From NCBI GenBank assembly GCA_003427395.1, contig BFEA01000120.1, positions 1,032,600 through 1,063,727 of the forward strand: 31,128 nucleotides of DNA, given 5' to 3'. Shown here one piece after another: positions 1 through 11,689 of the stretch. The stretch comes from Chara braunii (taxonomy: Eukaryota > Streptophyta > Charophyceae > Charales > Characeae). The translations under genes and the position numbers were made by a program. Under the pieces are notes generated by a model. The model saw only the letters and a program-made list of their open reading frames with translations. It was not told the DNA's origin and made no database searches. Positions within the stretch are counted from its first letter, which is position 1; every line of letters begins with the position of its first letter.

Positions 1-16
1 CACACACACACACACT
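1..16. repeat. (CA)n microsatellite at window edge
   Basis: A dinucleotide run opens the window and probably continues beyond it. CA-rich sequence extends loosely to about position 36. Confidence 0.8.
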
Positions 17-48
17 CACATACACATGCACATACATTCTCTTGTCTA

Positions 49-91
49 TTGATGGGGAGCGCCACCTGCTGGAAACTGGGTCCAGCGTCCC
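49..91 (+). repeat. Dispersed 43-bp repeat, copy 1
   Basis: This 43-bp stretch, with core CACCTGCTGGAA...GGTCCAGCGTCCC, recurs in reverse orientation at 15570-15612 with 6 mismatches. It is probably a fragment of an interspersed repeat family, but the element borders cannot be seen here. No other recognisable gene or element was found between here and 887. That stretch contains a G-rich run near 610-640 and a short open minus-strand frame at 259-507 that I could not assign. Confidence 0.55.
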
Positions 92-887
92 ATGAACATT
101 GTGAATAAGGCATCAACCGGGACCCCCCACACACACTCTCTTCGAGTTGTGTATAGCGAACATGACAAAACATACATACAACAGATTCACTACCTTACCC
201 TTCCCGAACCACATAAACAAACGACCTACGGGCTGCACACCCGTGCCCTCACGGTAAGTCAATCAAACATCCCTTCTGGTGGGGAAAGAAAATCTTGGTC
301 AGAACCTACCACTTCGCCTTCAGATTCCCCTTCTGAAGGAAGGAGTGGGAGATAACCCACTACTGATTCTGTCATGGTGAGTGTTGCTTTCGTATTCAAG
401 GATCCCAAGCGAACCTTAGTCTGGTTTCCATCTTCCGCGTCGTTGTCAGAGTGAGATTCGTTAAATAACCCATTAGTGTAAATAGTACAGCGTTGCCGCT
501 GCCTCACCCGTTTCTTCAGACACTAGGGGTGTCTCCCCATGAGAGTTGGGTCCCTCGGTGGGGGGTGGAGTCTTCTCGGGTACAGGCGATCTTGTCAGGG
601 GCATAATCGGCGAGGGGGGGCGGGGGGGGAGGAGGGGGATAAGTCCTCCCCTTTTCCATTGTTGTTCTGGCCATCATCGATAGCTCTACATACGCCCCCC
701 GTACCCGCCCCTTCCGATCGATCTGCTTGACATGAATGAGGAGAGAAATCCCCTCCTCCTCCTTCCTCCAAGGGAGGGTGTGTGTGGGTGTGTGTGTGTG
801 TTTTTCCTCCCCTTTCTCATTGTTATTTTGACCATTATCGATAACCCGGCCTCTTTTGAACTTCTGTTTTTTAACCGTTATTTGTTA

Positions 888-1066
888 AAAAAAAGAAAAG
901 AAAAAAAAAAGGGGGTTCTTCTTTGTACGACCTTGAGTTATCATCGTGAAACTACCGGCCGCAGGTGATTCTGGAATTTCGTTCATGTATCTCCTTCTGG
1001 ATTCCAACACAGTAGAGTGATTTTGGCTGAAAGCCGCAGGGCTAAATTTACTAAGCCGCGATGTTC
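888..1066 (-). mobile_element. Old tRNA-derived SINE copy (family 1)
   Basis: The body words CCTTGAG-TATCA, AGGTGATTC (plus strand) and ATCTCC-TCTGGATTC match, in the same order, the SINE copies at 23425-23617 and 28544-28749. The tRNA-like head is degraded: a box B relic lies at GGATTCCAAC and a box A relic at TTTACTAAGCC (both on plus as reverse complements). The element reads on the minus strand. An A/G-rich run at 888-915 marks the 3' side. No target-site duplication was found, so this is the most diverged family member in the window. Confidence 0.5.
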
Positions 1067-1095
1067 GTTGGATGCCCATCAGTGAAGGGACAGGA

Positions 1096-1173
1096 CGGCC
1101 TCGGGCGCTTTGCCGTGCTGGACTATATTTACTACGGCCTCATTCCCTTCGCCGCGCTGGACTATGTACTATA
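1096..1173. repeat. Tandem duplication, 2 x 39 bp
   Basis: Two adjacent diverged units both begin CGGCCTC and share CGCTGGACTATRT followed by TACTA. The first is 1096-1134 and the second 1135-1173. No coding role is apparent. The surrounding 1067-1940 has no supported gene. Confidence 0.6.
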
Positions 1174-1924
1174 CTATGTATAGCCTCAAGTTTATGGACC
1201 AGCCCTCGTAGACGTGCCGAGGGCGCTTTTTTTGCACATGCAGCACGATCCGTCGGTTCCTCAGAGCAAGGCGCCCAACTGCTTGTGTGCCGTACCGGCG
1301 ACGGCCGAACCGCCTAGTTTCTGGGTAACTGCCTGGACTTCAAACGGCCGTCAGATCACATCGGCGGTACAATCGAACGACAACAATCTTCTCTCCGCGA
1401 GAAGCTGGCTGCCTCCGAGAGCACCGTTCGATAGACGGCTATGGGTGATCTAGCGTCCAATGCGTGCCGTGAGACCCGGCATGTTAACTGACGGGGCAAA
1501 AAGAAAGAGAGCTGGAGAGGGATTAGCAGGCGGGCAGCGGTCGGGAGATCCGTTGAATAGAACTACGGTAGACAGGGGAAGTCCGACATGTGCCTTTTTG
1601 CGGAAACGAACAAATCAGCGGACAAGATTTGCTTTTTCAAAAATACAAAACCTCGATAAGCTGGGAGGCGGGGGTTAGAAGGCGGCAGGGCGGGCGGGGA
1701 GCTGAGGGCGGGAGCGCGGGGACGGGGGTGGCAACCCGATTTCGCGCGTCTTTTTCTTTCCGAAAGCGACGAGTGGGGAGATATGGAGCATGGACGTCGC
1801 ACCAGCCGCCGAGCACGTCCGTGCCCGCTTTTTTTTTTTTTTTGCTTTGTCGGCTTCTCTTGTCGTTTGAATTGAACTATTGAACAACGCAAGATGGCGG
1901 GTTCACATTTCTTTCTCCCCCCAC

Positions 1925-2009
1925 TTTCTTTGTGTTGCCCCCTCCTTGCGCAGGGGCCATGCTAATCTTCTCCGTATCGTTCCAAGTTTAACGGATGTCC
2001 GGGAAGGAC
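1925..2009 (-). pseudogene. U6 snRNA pseudogene, degraded 3' end
   Basis: The reverse complement contains the U6 core GAACGATACGGAGAAGATTAGCATGGCCCCTGCGCAAGG almost intact, preceded by a changed 5' stem (GTCCTTCCCGGACATCCG). U6 is the catalytic spliceosomal RNA, and the ACAGAGA box is changed here to ACGGAGA. After CGCAAGGA the match breaks down into a purine-rich sequence with only scattered similarity to the U6 3' end, and there is no terminal T-run. The copy is therefore judged non-functional. Confidence 0.8.
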
Positions 2010-2510
2010 AGCGAAACGGGTCTCGCGGGTCTGGCTGTGCCGCCGTTCTTCGGGACCACTAAGATCGCTAAGAAAGGGAGGTTGAATTCGAAGATCGTGC
2101 AAATCTTCGCTCGCAAAAAAGGCGGGGGCGAAAGAAAAAATATGCGTAGTTGATGTTTTTTTTTGTCGCCTTGTTGACAGCCCCGCCTTGATGATGCCTC
2201 GTCGTCATGTTATTCTCGCTAGAGACAGCGGGTTCGCAGATGAGGAGGAGTGTATTGGGTGGAACCGTAGAAGTTTATTGTTCCCGCTGAACGAGAGCAT
2301 ACTATCATCATCAACTTCTTCTCGGTGATGACGATGGCAGGTCGTCAAAGGACGCGGGAAGGTCTTCATCATTTGGGAAGTTGTTCCCGCCAAACTCAAA
2401 TTAGCATTTGAGTTAACAAGTCGTCCCGACCGTTAAGACGCTCGACTCATGGCGGCAAGGATGATGACATGAGCTTTGCTGGCGTTGTAGCAATTTTCTT
2501 CACTCAAGGT

Positions 2511-2539
2511 ACCCACCCACCCACCCACCCACCCACCCA
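2511..2539. repeat. (CCCA)n microsatellite
   Basis: Perfect tetranucleotide run. The region 2010-3165 otherwise shows no supported gene. Confidence 0.9.
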
Positions 2540-3165
2540 ACTATCCCCCACATCGATAGCTTCTAATAGTGTCCGAATCCTACCTACACTGTAGTTTGCT
2601 CTTCCTCCTTTCCCTTCCTCGTTTCTGTCCCCCTACCAGTACGGCCTTGAGGGACGAAGGGGCTAACCTCTCATTCACGTACGGAACTGACAGTTCAGGC
2701 CACATTCACACGAGTATCTGTTGGAGCACATCTGCTGCGATTGCGGTCAGATACATGATAGAAATTTCTAGCGCGAGTCTGTCCACAGATGGTCTCAACC
2801 CTCTTCGTCTTTTGTGTTCTCAGTGTCTCCGAGTCGGTGGTATGGGCTTGTTCCCGGGCTAGGTCCCACTTGCAGGAATTAAGAGATGCTGACCGTAGAT
2901 AGCAAAGATCAACGGCCGAAATCTCCTAATTTGCGCGCGTGGGACCTTGCCCCCGGTGAATTGCGAGAAAGAAACGTCTTACCGAGAAGAAACTTTAGTG
3001 TATAGCGGACGTCAGCGCTTCGTCGTGCAACTGGGGGTCGCGCTGATGAACACTGTTGTTCCCCGACTACTTCGTGTAGTGATTGACATTCTGGTTTGCG
3101 CTGCTCAGCTAATGTCCAGGTTTCCTATCTTCTTCTTCCCTCACTCCGCCCCTCTCTCCTCTTGC

Positions 3166-3236
3166 CCTCCCCCTCCCTCCCTCCCTCCCTCCCTCCCTCC
3201 CTCCCTCCGTCGCTCCCTTCCTCCCTTCCCTCCCTC
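3166..3236. repeat. (CCCT)n-type pyrimidine tract
   Basis: A strongly strand-asymmetric C/T tract made of CCCT/CCTC units. The proline/serine-rich frames across it are repeat artefacts. Confidence 0.85.
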
Positions 3237-3561
3237 GATCTCTTCCTTGCCAGTTGAGCGATTTCACGTGGCTCTCGCCTCGGGCCAGGTATATCGCGAT
3301 AAGCACAGCAAGAGTCTTTCTGTGGCTTGGCCCGTCGATCGAACCCAGGCTTCGTATGGGCCAGCTGACGTCTGACGCTCTGTACCGTTAGAGAGAAAAA
3401 CAGTATGTGAGCCCGCGACTTAGCCTTTACATATATGTTTGGGATGAGGTAATGAGATTATTTGGCATCCACATTGCCCAGAGATACAAATGAACTGCCA
3501 GGTCTGGCAGCCCGAGTGCTCTCTCTGTGCTTACGTAAAGGGTTTTGCTTGACGAGTAGCG

Positions 3562-3609
3562 AGCTGCCACGTGTGACAACTCTAGGTGAGCGGCGAACTG
3601 CCACGTGTA
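3562..3609. promoter_or_regulatory. Paired G-box (CACGTG) sites upstream of HYLS1
   Basis: Two CCACGTGT sites have CACGTG at 3568-3573 and 3602-3607, 34 bp apart. Each lies in a similar context (CGAGCTGCCACGTGTGA and CGAACTGCCACGTGTAA), so this looks like a small tandem duplication. CACGTG is the plant bZIP/bHLH G-box. The sites lie about 0.9 kb upstream of the HYLS1 coding start. A regulatory role is inference only. Confidence 0.35.
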
Positions 3610-4324
3610 ATTTCGGCCGAGATCAGATGCATCGATTAAATATTCTCATGTCTGTTAGTACACTAATCATCTGGCCAATTGTATCTATCTAACACTCGCC
3701 GACCGGTGTGAAACACTGATGGTCTTGATTTCGTACGTGGCATGCAGTCGATTTCCAACTATGGACAGACGACCTTGACGACAGTGCTGTGCTGCCTCCT
3801 TGGCAGTCTTTTATTCTGTTCATGGCATCCATTTCATGCGCACTCTCTCTCTCTCTTTCTCTCACGCCTAGTATACCCTTGAACTCCATATGCTCTCTCA
3901 TCCGCGATAACGTACGATACATGAAGCGCCCTTCTCTGCATTCCCTATCGCTTTCAACTCGATTCCCGTCCATCACCTTGATATATCTTTCCTCTCCGCT
4001 CTACCTGTGACTATCACTCTCAAGTGCTGCGTCTACCGTTTGTCCATTTTCTTTGCCACATTCTACGTTCTCCGTTTTTGTGATCTCTCTCCTCATCCCA
4101 TGGTTTCACTGCATTCCATACTGAATTGAGCAGTCGACTAATTGAACAGCATGTCTCACTTGGAAATCTTATTATCCTTTTTAATTGACCTGACACCAGT
4201 GATAATCGATCTGGTGGATATCCATCCACTCCTGTCTAGGTTTGATCTGATTAAGGAAGGGAAGCTCAGTGTGTGCGCGCATGTGGGTGAGTGTGTGTAT
4301 ACTTCTGTCCGTGCGTGCGTGTGC

Positions 4325-4325
<1 letters not shown>

Positions 4326-4400
<75 letters not shown>
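4326..4400. repeat. (GA)n microsatellite
   Basis: A nearly pure AG/GA run of 75 nt, about 120 bp upstream of the HYLS1 first coding exon. It probably lies inside a 5'-UTR intron, because a donor-like GTGGGTGAGT lies at about 4283-4292 and an acceptor-like CAG at 4516-4518. Confidence 0.9.
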
Positions 4401-4403
<3 letters not shown>

Positions 4404-4518
4404 TGTTTCGTTTCTTTGTGGATTGTTTTATGAATTTCGTTTTGCGCTTTATTTATTTGTGTGGATGATTGATGTGTTTCTTTGCAAGTGTTACTAAGAA
4501 ATTGGATGAATGTGGCAG

Positions 4519-7265
4519 ATGGAGGCCGCTGGGCTTATAACAGTGGAGGCCGTTCGCGAGCAGCTGGAGGTGCTAGGTCACACTGGTGTTCCAGATGCCA
4601 TGATAGAGAGCTTTCTGCGAGAGCTGGCGATGTCGCCCGATCTTGTATGGGGCGTATCAGGCAGCTCTGCTCCTCCTGGTCCCTCTTCACCCGAGCGACG
4701 ATCGGCACTGATGAGAAAATCGAAAAGCTCTGCATTTCCACTTCCAGTTTCTCCTTCCTGTTCTGATGCTTGCAATTTGGCCGTTCCTAGTACGATCGTG
4801 CGGCGGCGGGAACACCAGACAACGGCAGAGGTGGCAGTTACGTCGTCACGAGATCAAGGCGCTGATAACTTGGTATGTGGTATAGAGTCCGACCTGGCTG
4901 GCCTTCGATCAGTGGAGTGGACAAGGCGGCAGTGGGGAGCGAGTACGCCGGAGGATGACGATGAAGATTCCGGAGGTCACCAAGACGATCGCCGTCAGGG
5001 AAAGCGGTTCTCTTGCGAGCAAGACGATGTGAGCACTGTGGTGTTGGAGGGAGAAGATGCTCTCGACTACGACAGCGAGGATAGCGTGTCGGATTTTCGA
5101 CTGAGAGGAGCAACTCCGCTATTTGCCAGAAAGGGGACGGTAGATGGTGGGAAAGGAGGTGGGGTCGGGGACACGGTTGGCAATAAGCGCAGGAGCTATG
5201 GCGCAGCAGCTGCAGAGTTAGGTCACGATGATGGTGAGAATGCAGAGGGGGTGGGAGGATGGATGGCAGGCCTCGGCCTCGACCGAGGCCGTCGTGATCG
5301 GCAGTCGGAGAAGCAGATCAAGATCGCCACCGAACTTGACGAGAGAACAGAGAGACCGCGAGGAGGAGAAGATGGGAGAGAGAAGTGGGTTGGGCTGATT
5401 AGCGGCGCACGGTTGGAAGGAGTACATGATGAGAGGAAGGGCTGCCAGACCAAGATCGCCACTGTGACGGAACTTAACGAGAGGAAAGAGAGAACTCAAG
5501 GAGGAGAATTTGTTGGGGGAGAACGACGGGTTGGGCTGAATGGCGGCGCACTGTTGGAAGGAGTGCACGAAGAGAGAAAGGACTGCCGCTCGGTGGCCAT
5601 CACCGGATCGAGATTGCGAGAAGGTTATTGCTTGCAGGCCGAGGCTGCTGTGGTTGTGGATACGTGTCGCAGAGCAGTTGATGCTGCCACGAGGAGGGGT
5701 TTGGTGGACGGCGACCTGGGCAGCTTTGCTGGGATCTGGGGCAAGGATGGCAACGAGGGGGAACGTGCTTCGTCGGTGGGTACGACCAGAGCCGCTACGG
5801 TGAAGACGGTGGTAAATGCGGACGTCGCTAGCAATGCCGGCCTCGCCTCCTGCAACAGCAGTCGTGCTGGACCCTCTGCGCCAGTAGCTGCGAGTGTTGA
5901 GATGACGACCAACGTGAAAGAAGCTGATTCCAACCTGGTCAGTGACAGTTGCCTGTACGAAAAAGGCGGTAAGAACGAAGTTGTCTTTTTAAAAGCCAGG
6001 AAAGGCAATCTTGTTGATGATGGAAAGCCTGGAACTTCTTTCGCAGTCGCTGAAGATTGTCGAAAAACCGCTTGCGTGGATGACCACGGAGTCGGCTTTG
6101 GTGGGGTGGAGACGCAGGCTGAGTTGGGGATACCGTCACAGAAGAAGTCATCTGTCGACTCTTCAGTGTCCTCCTGCACGCGTGCAGCGCCGGCTTTGTT
6201 GGCGGCAGAGAACTGCCAGCAAGATGAAAGCTCGGCGGTTATGGCGGCGGCAGCAGCGCCGGGGTTCCAGCCCCCTCTGGACAACCACGCTTCGTCGTCG
6301 CCAGCGGCGTCAGATTCGCAGCTTTCGTTCGAGCTGCAATGTGGAAAGGGTCTTCGGCTACGACGAGAAAGGATTCGGAGGACTTACGGTCTGTCTCAGG
6401 AAGTGGACGATAGCGTGCTTGACTTGCTGATGACGCCCTGCCCCTCCTCCCCCTCCTCGTCTGGAGCAACCCCATCTTCGTCGCCCATTGCCGCAGTGCG
6501 ACGGCATCGACCCATCAGTGACCGTCACACAGGTGGGCTCCTGCAACCCATCGGTTCTGTCGCTTCTCCTATTGCAACTGCTGCTCCCACCATTGTCTGT
6601 AATAACGATGAAGAAGCTTATGGCTATGGCGGGGAGCGTAAGAGCCGTCCACCGCATGTGGATTCGGGGTCAAGCAGTCCCTTGTTATGGTCGCAAGATG
6701 GTGCAATGCGACGACGTCGGCCCTGCCGCTCTCAGACCGAGCGCTTCCAACGTCCTTGTGCGACGACTTTTCCTCCTCCTCCTGATGCTGCGAGCGCTGA
6801 TTCTACCCATGCCGATCTTAGAGACCGTGCGCGTAAGACAGTAGCCGCAGCTATGCTCAGACATCAGAGAATGACTGTAATACTGGGGGATGACGGGGAT
6901 GGTGATGGAGATGACAGCGGTCGCAGGGACAGTATGAAAGATCTTCCTTCTTCCTCTTTGCCAGCACCAACTGTGATTGGAGGAAGCCGAGAAGAACCTG
7001 GAGCCGCAGGTGAGCCTTGTTTCTTCTTAGGTGCCCATCACAGTCGTAGTCGTCGTCGTCGTCAGTCTAACTCGTCGGACAATAGTCTTGCAAGTTCTCG
7101 TCTGCCTTTTACGTTTTATGACATGGCTATGGAAGAAATCAAAGAGAACCTTGCTTTCGCTGATGGGGTTGAAAATAGCCATCAGCCATCGCGTAAAAGA
7201 AGAGGATGTCGACAAACCAAAGAATTAGATCAAGAAGAACCAGAAGAAGAAGAAGCAGAAGATGC

Positions 7266-7298
<33 letters not shown>

Positions 7299-10200
7299 AG
7301 AAGAAGAAGAAGAAGAAGAAGGAGGTAAACGACAAGAAGGTGGTGTTTTTTGTGATCGTGGCGCTGCAAAATGTATCTGTAAGAGCACTCAACTTAGTGA
7401 TCCCCGCCCTCCCTTTCCTCTGGTCTTCTTCTGTGGGGTTTGTAGTAGCGGTTGTCGCGACTGTCATTTGCCTTCCAAGCCTGCTGCTGCTGCTGCTGCT
7501 ACTCTCCCTTCGGCTGTTGACATCAACATCCCAGTCACAGCTGGTGGCAAACTGCCAAGCCGCAAGGGACGCCGGGTCTTGCAGCCTGTTGACGTCAATA
7601 TCCCGCTGACAGCGGCGGCGGAGCGCTGCTACCGGGTCGCCGCCACGGTCGGCGGCAGCAGTGCGCAGAGCAGAAGTGGGGTAGTAGTAGACGGCGTGTG
7701 CCCCCACGGTAGAAGAAATGAAAATGACTTTGAAAGGGGTGACCATGCCTTGCGTCCTGAATGGAAATCAGGCCCGAAGGCTGGCTACAGCAATAACGAT
7801 GACGATAAGGTTGCTGCTGTCAGTGGCAAACCGTTCGTAGGAGCCAGTAGCTGTACGAGTTGTTGTGGAGGTAGCGCTCGCTCTTCTTCCGGATTAGGAG
7901 GGCAATGGCAGGGCACGACTTGTTGGGGTAGCAGGGGTTGTCCGTGCTGCACAAAAGGTGGGCATTTCGACGGCGCTGCTAGTTGCTTGGGAAGTGTTCG
8001 TTGCACGAAGGGGTTGCAGTTTGGGGGAGGTGGTGATGTGTTTTCCAATGGACAACGGGGGAGAGTTGAGGGAGCGGAGACTTCGTCCATCCCCTTCTGC
8101 TCCCAGGGAGGGAGGAGCTATGGTGTCAGCGACGACGGCGGGGGTTGTTGTTGTTGTTGTTTCTGCACGCGTGACGCAGGGCGCGTTTCTGGTGGAGGCA
8201 AAGGCGGTGGCTTACATTTAAGGCGCCGGCGGTTATTCTGTGCGTCATCTACAAGGCCGGTTTCTCAGGCTCGCAGCGGCAGCAGCGCTGGTACCATTTT
8301 TGCCTCAGGGGCGGGAATGCCGCGGGTTGTAGAGTCATCTGGCAGTGGAGGGAATGCTGCAGGCCGCCGGCGATTGCATACGCCAGCCAATGATCGGCAA
8401 GATAGTACATCAAGTGGTGGCAATCCAGCTGCTGCTACAACAGGTGGTAGCGAACCTGCTAATCCGTCATGTGACGGTTATGGACCTGATCATCGTTCGC
8501 GTGATAATGCATTTGCAGCTGTGCTACACCCTGCTTGCCGCCGCAGCACCGGGGCATGCATGCGTGATGATGGTGGTCATCATAGCCGTCTTACGACGAG
8601 CAATCGTTGTGTCAGCGCAACGCAATCTGCTGTAGTAGGGGAAGGTGGCACCGTTGGTTGTGATGACAGTCGTTGTGACAAAGATAACCACTGTGGTGCA
8701 ACGATTAGTTCTCGTCGAGGAATGGTCCATAAGTCGTCGCTGAATTCTGGGATGTTCTCGTCCTTGGCAGAGCCTGATGCAACCAAAGGAGAACAAGAGC
8801 ATGCGGGGTTAGCGCGTGAAGGAGGAGCACCGTCGAACGCGGCATGTCATCAGGTGATGGAGCAGCGAGATGACCGTGGGAGAGTTTCTTCTCCAGGAGC
8901 TCCTCATCAACAGCATCGTAGTCTGTCGGCGAAGGAAGAGACGAAAAGAAATGATGAGCAGGAGGATGAAAGGTTGAGAGGGCAGGAGGAGGAGGAGGAG
9001 GAGGAGGGGAGGGGGCGGGATGGGAATCAGCAGCAGCGGTTGGCCATGGGCAGAGAGGAAGACGGTGGCAGGTATCTAGGGAACGCGGTTAGCAGCAACA
9101 GGAGGAGACAGCAGAGCTGTGAATTGGACCACAGGAGAAGAAGGTTAGGGGGGATCTTGCAGGAAGAAGCTGTTAGCCGGCGGTGGCGGCGAGGTTCTGC
9201 AAGAGGTAATGCTGCTGTCACGCAGGGTCTTTCGTCGGGCGACGTAGAGAACTTGACCATGATGGGCGACCAGGTGCAGAAGGTCACTCGTGCAGGTTGT
9301 TCAAGTGGGGCTGATCTTTCATCTCCCGCGAGCACCGCTGCTCGAGAAGCTGTGGTGTCCTGCAGATCTTCCATGTCCCACACACAGTCACGTGGTTCGT
9401 CCGTCCTTGGAACAGGATCTTCCCCCGTCAGACCAGGTTCATCCGTTGAACCAGGTTCAAGTGGAAGGACGTCGCGAGCTGATGAACGGGAGGCTCTTGG
9501 GTCCGGTTCCCCCGCTGCGTGCGACGGTCATCGAATCCACGCCGCGGCATATGCAACGGATGCAGAAGAAACCTTATCTGATAACGAGGTACGCTGTGTC
9601 CTTGCGGATTTGGGATGCCCCAAAGGTTTGATGCCATTCCCACGCCTGGGGAGGGTGGAGCAGCCATCGCTGAGTGTGCCAGAAGACGACCTGGAGGAAC
9701 GCCGTAAGGAAGAGGGAGAAGACGAGGGGTTCTGGCCGTCCAAGAGGAATGCAGTGATTCCCGCCCGACACCGTGGTGGGAATTACCTGTCATCCGATGC
9801 CGATGCGGACGCCGATGTGGATGCAGATTCAGAATCTTACTCGTCGGATGCTGAGTCTCAGTCAGAGTCCTCTGCAGACTCGGATGGCGAGCGGGGGGTC
9901 TCTGACTCAGAGTCAGAGTCAGACCAAAATGATCGCGAGGATGGCTGCTCTAGGGAAGACGAGGAGGAAGGGCGGGCTTCAAATCGCAACTCCGCCGTCT
10001 TGGAATTACTCGATCGACGCGATTTGGCCCTTGACAGTCATTCTGTAAGGCAACAGCGGCCAGTTAGTGCTCCTAATAATAGTTCTTCGGGGGGGAATTG
10101 GAACAGTTCCCGGTCACATTCAAATTGCCAAACGGCGCTTAACGGTGGTAAAGGGGAAGCGGCCGTTAAAGAGCGGACGTCATTGCTGGCTGCTCAAGGA

Positions 10201-11689
10201 ATGATGACGTTGCCTGGCTCGAAATCAACGGCTTGTCTGACAGAGAGGAGCAGGGCCAGCAGGTGTGAAAACAAACAGCCGGTGCAGGCCGGAAGTACCA
10301 CACACTGCAGTCAGGTTGGTGGAACGAGAATGAACGGGGCGGCTAATAGTCAGGAAGAGACTGTGCTTGATGGGCATCCCCGACCTGAGACCGTTACTGC
10401 TACTGCAGATTATCAGAATCGCCCGTTGCAGTTGAGGGGCGGCAGGAGGGAGTTAGACGCCTCCCCCCAGGGAGGTGCTGTTGCCACCACCGATCGGAGA
10501 CGCCAGGCCTCGACACAGGGAGAGGCTGCTGGCCGTTCGATGAACGATCGGAGACCCGAGTCCTCGACACAGGGAGAGGCTGGTGGCCGTTCGATGACCG
10601 ACCAACCGAATGCGTGGATGGCGATGACGAACGAGTCAACGGCGGTGGATCCGTCCGTGCAACACACTGTTTTGGCTGGACAGCGGCAGGAGGGGAGGAC
10701 GACTGTTCCCGACGAAAGATTTGGTAGCTCGACGACAAACTGTGACATCCACGGAGTTCCTTATTACCACGAGGCGGAACTTGTCGAACGATTGAACCTC
10801 AGTCTGACGCTCGGAAGGAAGGATCGTCGACCGTTATCACGCACTGAATCAGATTCGCCGCATGGGGGGGTGACACGTGGAGGTCGGGATAATGACAGTG
10901 AGATGGGACCAGGTCACTCGAGAAGACCTGGAGGGCTATTGGCTCAAGTTTCTGCGCAGGCGATCGACCGCAATGAGACCCGTGGAAGGGAAGACGCGAG
11001 CGTTTTGCCAGGAGAGAACTCCCTTCCAGCCAGCGGACGCGAGTGTCGAGGAGGGAACATGGTTGGCAAGGGTGCTGAGGAGGGAACATGGTTGCTTTCC
11101 GGAGGTTCACCTCGAGGGAGCGAGAAGTGGGATGATGACAATGCTTTAGGGTCAACGGTTGCTGCTGATTACGAGTGGAGGGCACGTGGCGGGAGAGGAG
11201 GAGGAGGAGGAGGAGGAGGAGGAGGAGGAGGAGGAGGTGGAGGAGGAGGGTTGCAGAGCCCTATGGGGATGGGAGAAGAGGGGGAGGGGCTTAGAAAGAA
11301 GTGGGTTTCTGCAGGACGCCCCAGCTCAAGATCGAGCGGAGCGGGTTCGACTACAGAGCCAGAGGGCGGGAGACGAGAGGAGAAGGCGGTGAAATTGTCC
11401 AGGGAGAAGGCGCAGGGAGAGCGAAGTCTGGACAGACTCCCGCGTCCCTTGGGGACGGTTGGAGCCACGACCAAACCGGGGAGAAGGAAAGCGAAAAAGG
11501 ATTGGGTGTTTGAAACGGCGGCCAACGAGAACGAGGCGCACGAGGGGGAGATGCAGAGAGACGAGGAGGCAGAAGAAGCAAAGGAGCACAGGTCTGCTGA
11601 CCGGCGTGGGTGGGAAAAACAGCGGCCAGTTAGCTGGTTTGATGCAGAAGAAGCTAAGGAAAGTTGTCAGTCGCGGGTACCCTCAGGAG
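4519..11689 (+). CDS. HYLS1: HYLS1-like centriole/basal-body protein, giant first coding exon
   Basis: HYLS1 proteins bind centrioles and are needed to build cilia. This exon encodes about 2,390 residues. I start it at the ATG at 4519 because it directly follows an acceptor-like tgtggCAG, and an in-frame TGA lies at 4507. An in-frame ATG at 4510 is the alternative. Residues 1-45 (from MEAAGLITVEAVREQLEVLG, with VPDAMIESFLREL) look like a folded helical segment. The rest is low-complexity: acidic patch (4950-5100), a 45-47-residue tandem duplication (5311-5586), an RRxR-rich stretch near 6340-6390, a Glu run (7234-7324), a Cys-rich part (7840-8170), an Asp/Ser run (9790-9930) and a Gly run (11185-11250). 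The motif RPVSWF at 11623-11640 may correspond to the HYLS box of animals. The exon ends at GGAG|GTGCGT, phase 1. The open frame continues to 11940, but its Cys/Leu-rich tail looks like intron. N-terminal family assignment is less certain than the C-terminal one. Confidence 0.82.
5311..5586 (+). repeat. In-frame tandem duplication inside HYLS1 exon 1
   Basis: Two adjacent units of about 45 and 47 residues share KIAT-x-ELxER-x-ER, GGE, VGL and LEGVH-ERK-C. The first is at 5311-5445 and the second at 5446-5586. The frame is kept, which supports translation of this region. Confidence 0.75.
7234..7324. repeat. (GAA)n coding microsatellite (poly-Glu)
   Basis: Trinucleotide GAA/GAG run in frame in HYLS1 exon 1, giving an almost uninterrupted glutamate tract. 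Pure GAA repeats are prone to length change, so the Glu count probably varies between individuals. Confidence 0.9.
10490..10605 (+). repeat. In-frame 20-residue duplication (STQGEA-GRSM)
   Basis: The codons for DRR-x-x-S-STQGEAxGRSM occur twice in tandem, in frame, inside HYLS1 exon 1. The DNA copies are nearly identical, so the duplication is recent. A smaller DNA duplication (gaggagggaacatggttg, twice) follows at about 11049-11094. Confidence 0.7.
11197..11250. repeat. (GGA)n coding microsatellite (poly-Gly)
   Basis: GGA/GGT run in frame in HYLS1 exon 1, encoding a glycine tract of about 18-20 residues roughly 150 residues before the exon end. Confidence 0.9.

Noticed and set aside
5625-6284. 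219-codon minus-strand frame opposite HYLS1 exon 1
   Set aside because: It is an antisense shadow of a GC-rich coding exon, with no family features.
7001-7031. Intron inside exon 1 (CAG|GTGAGC ... TTCTTCTTAG)
   Set aside because: The distance of about 20 nt is too short for a spliceosomal intron, and the frame is open through it.
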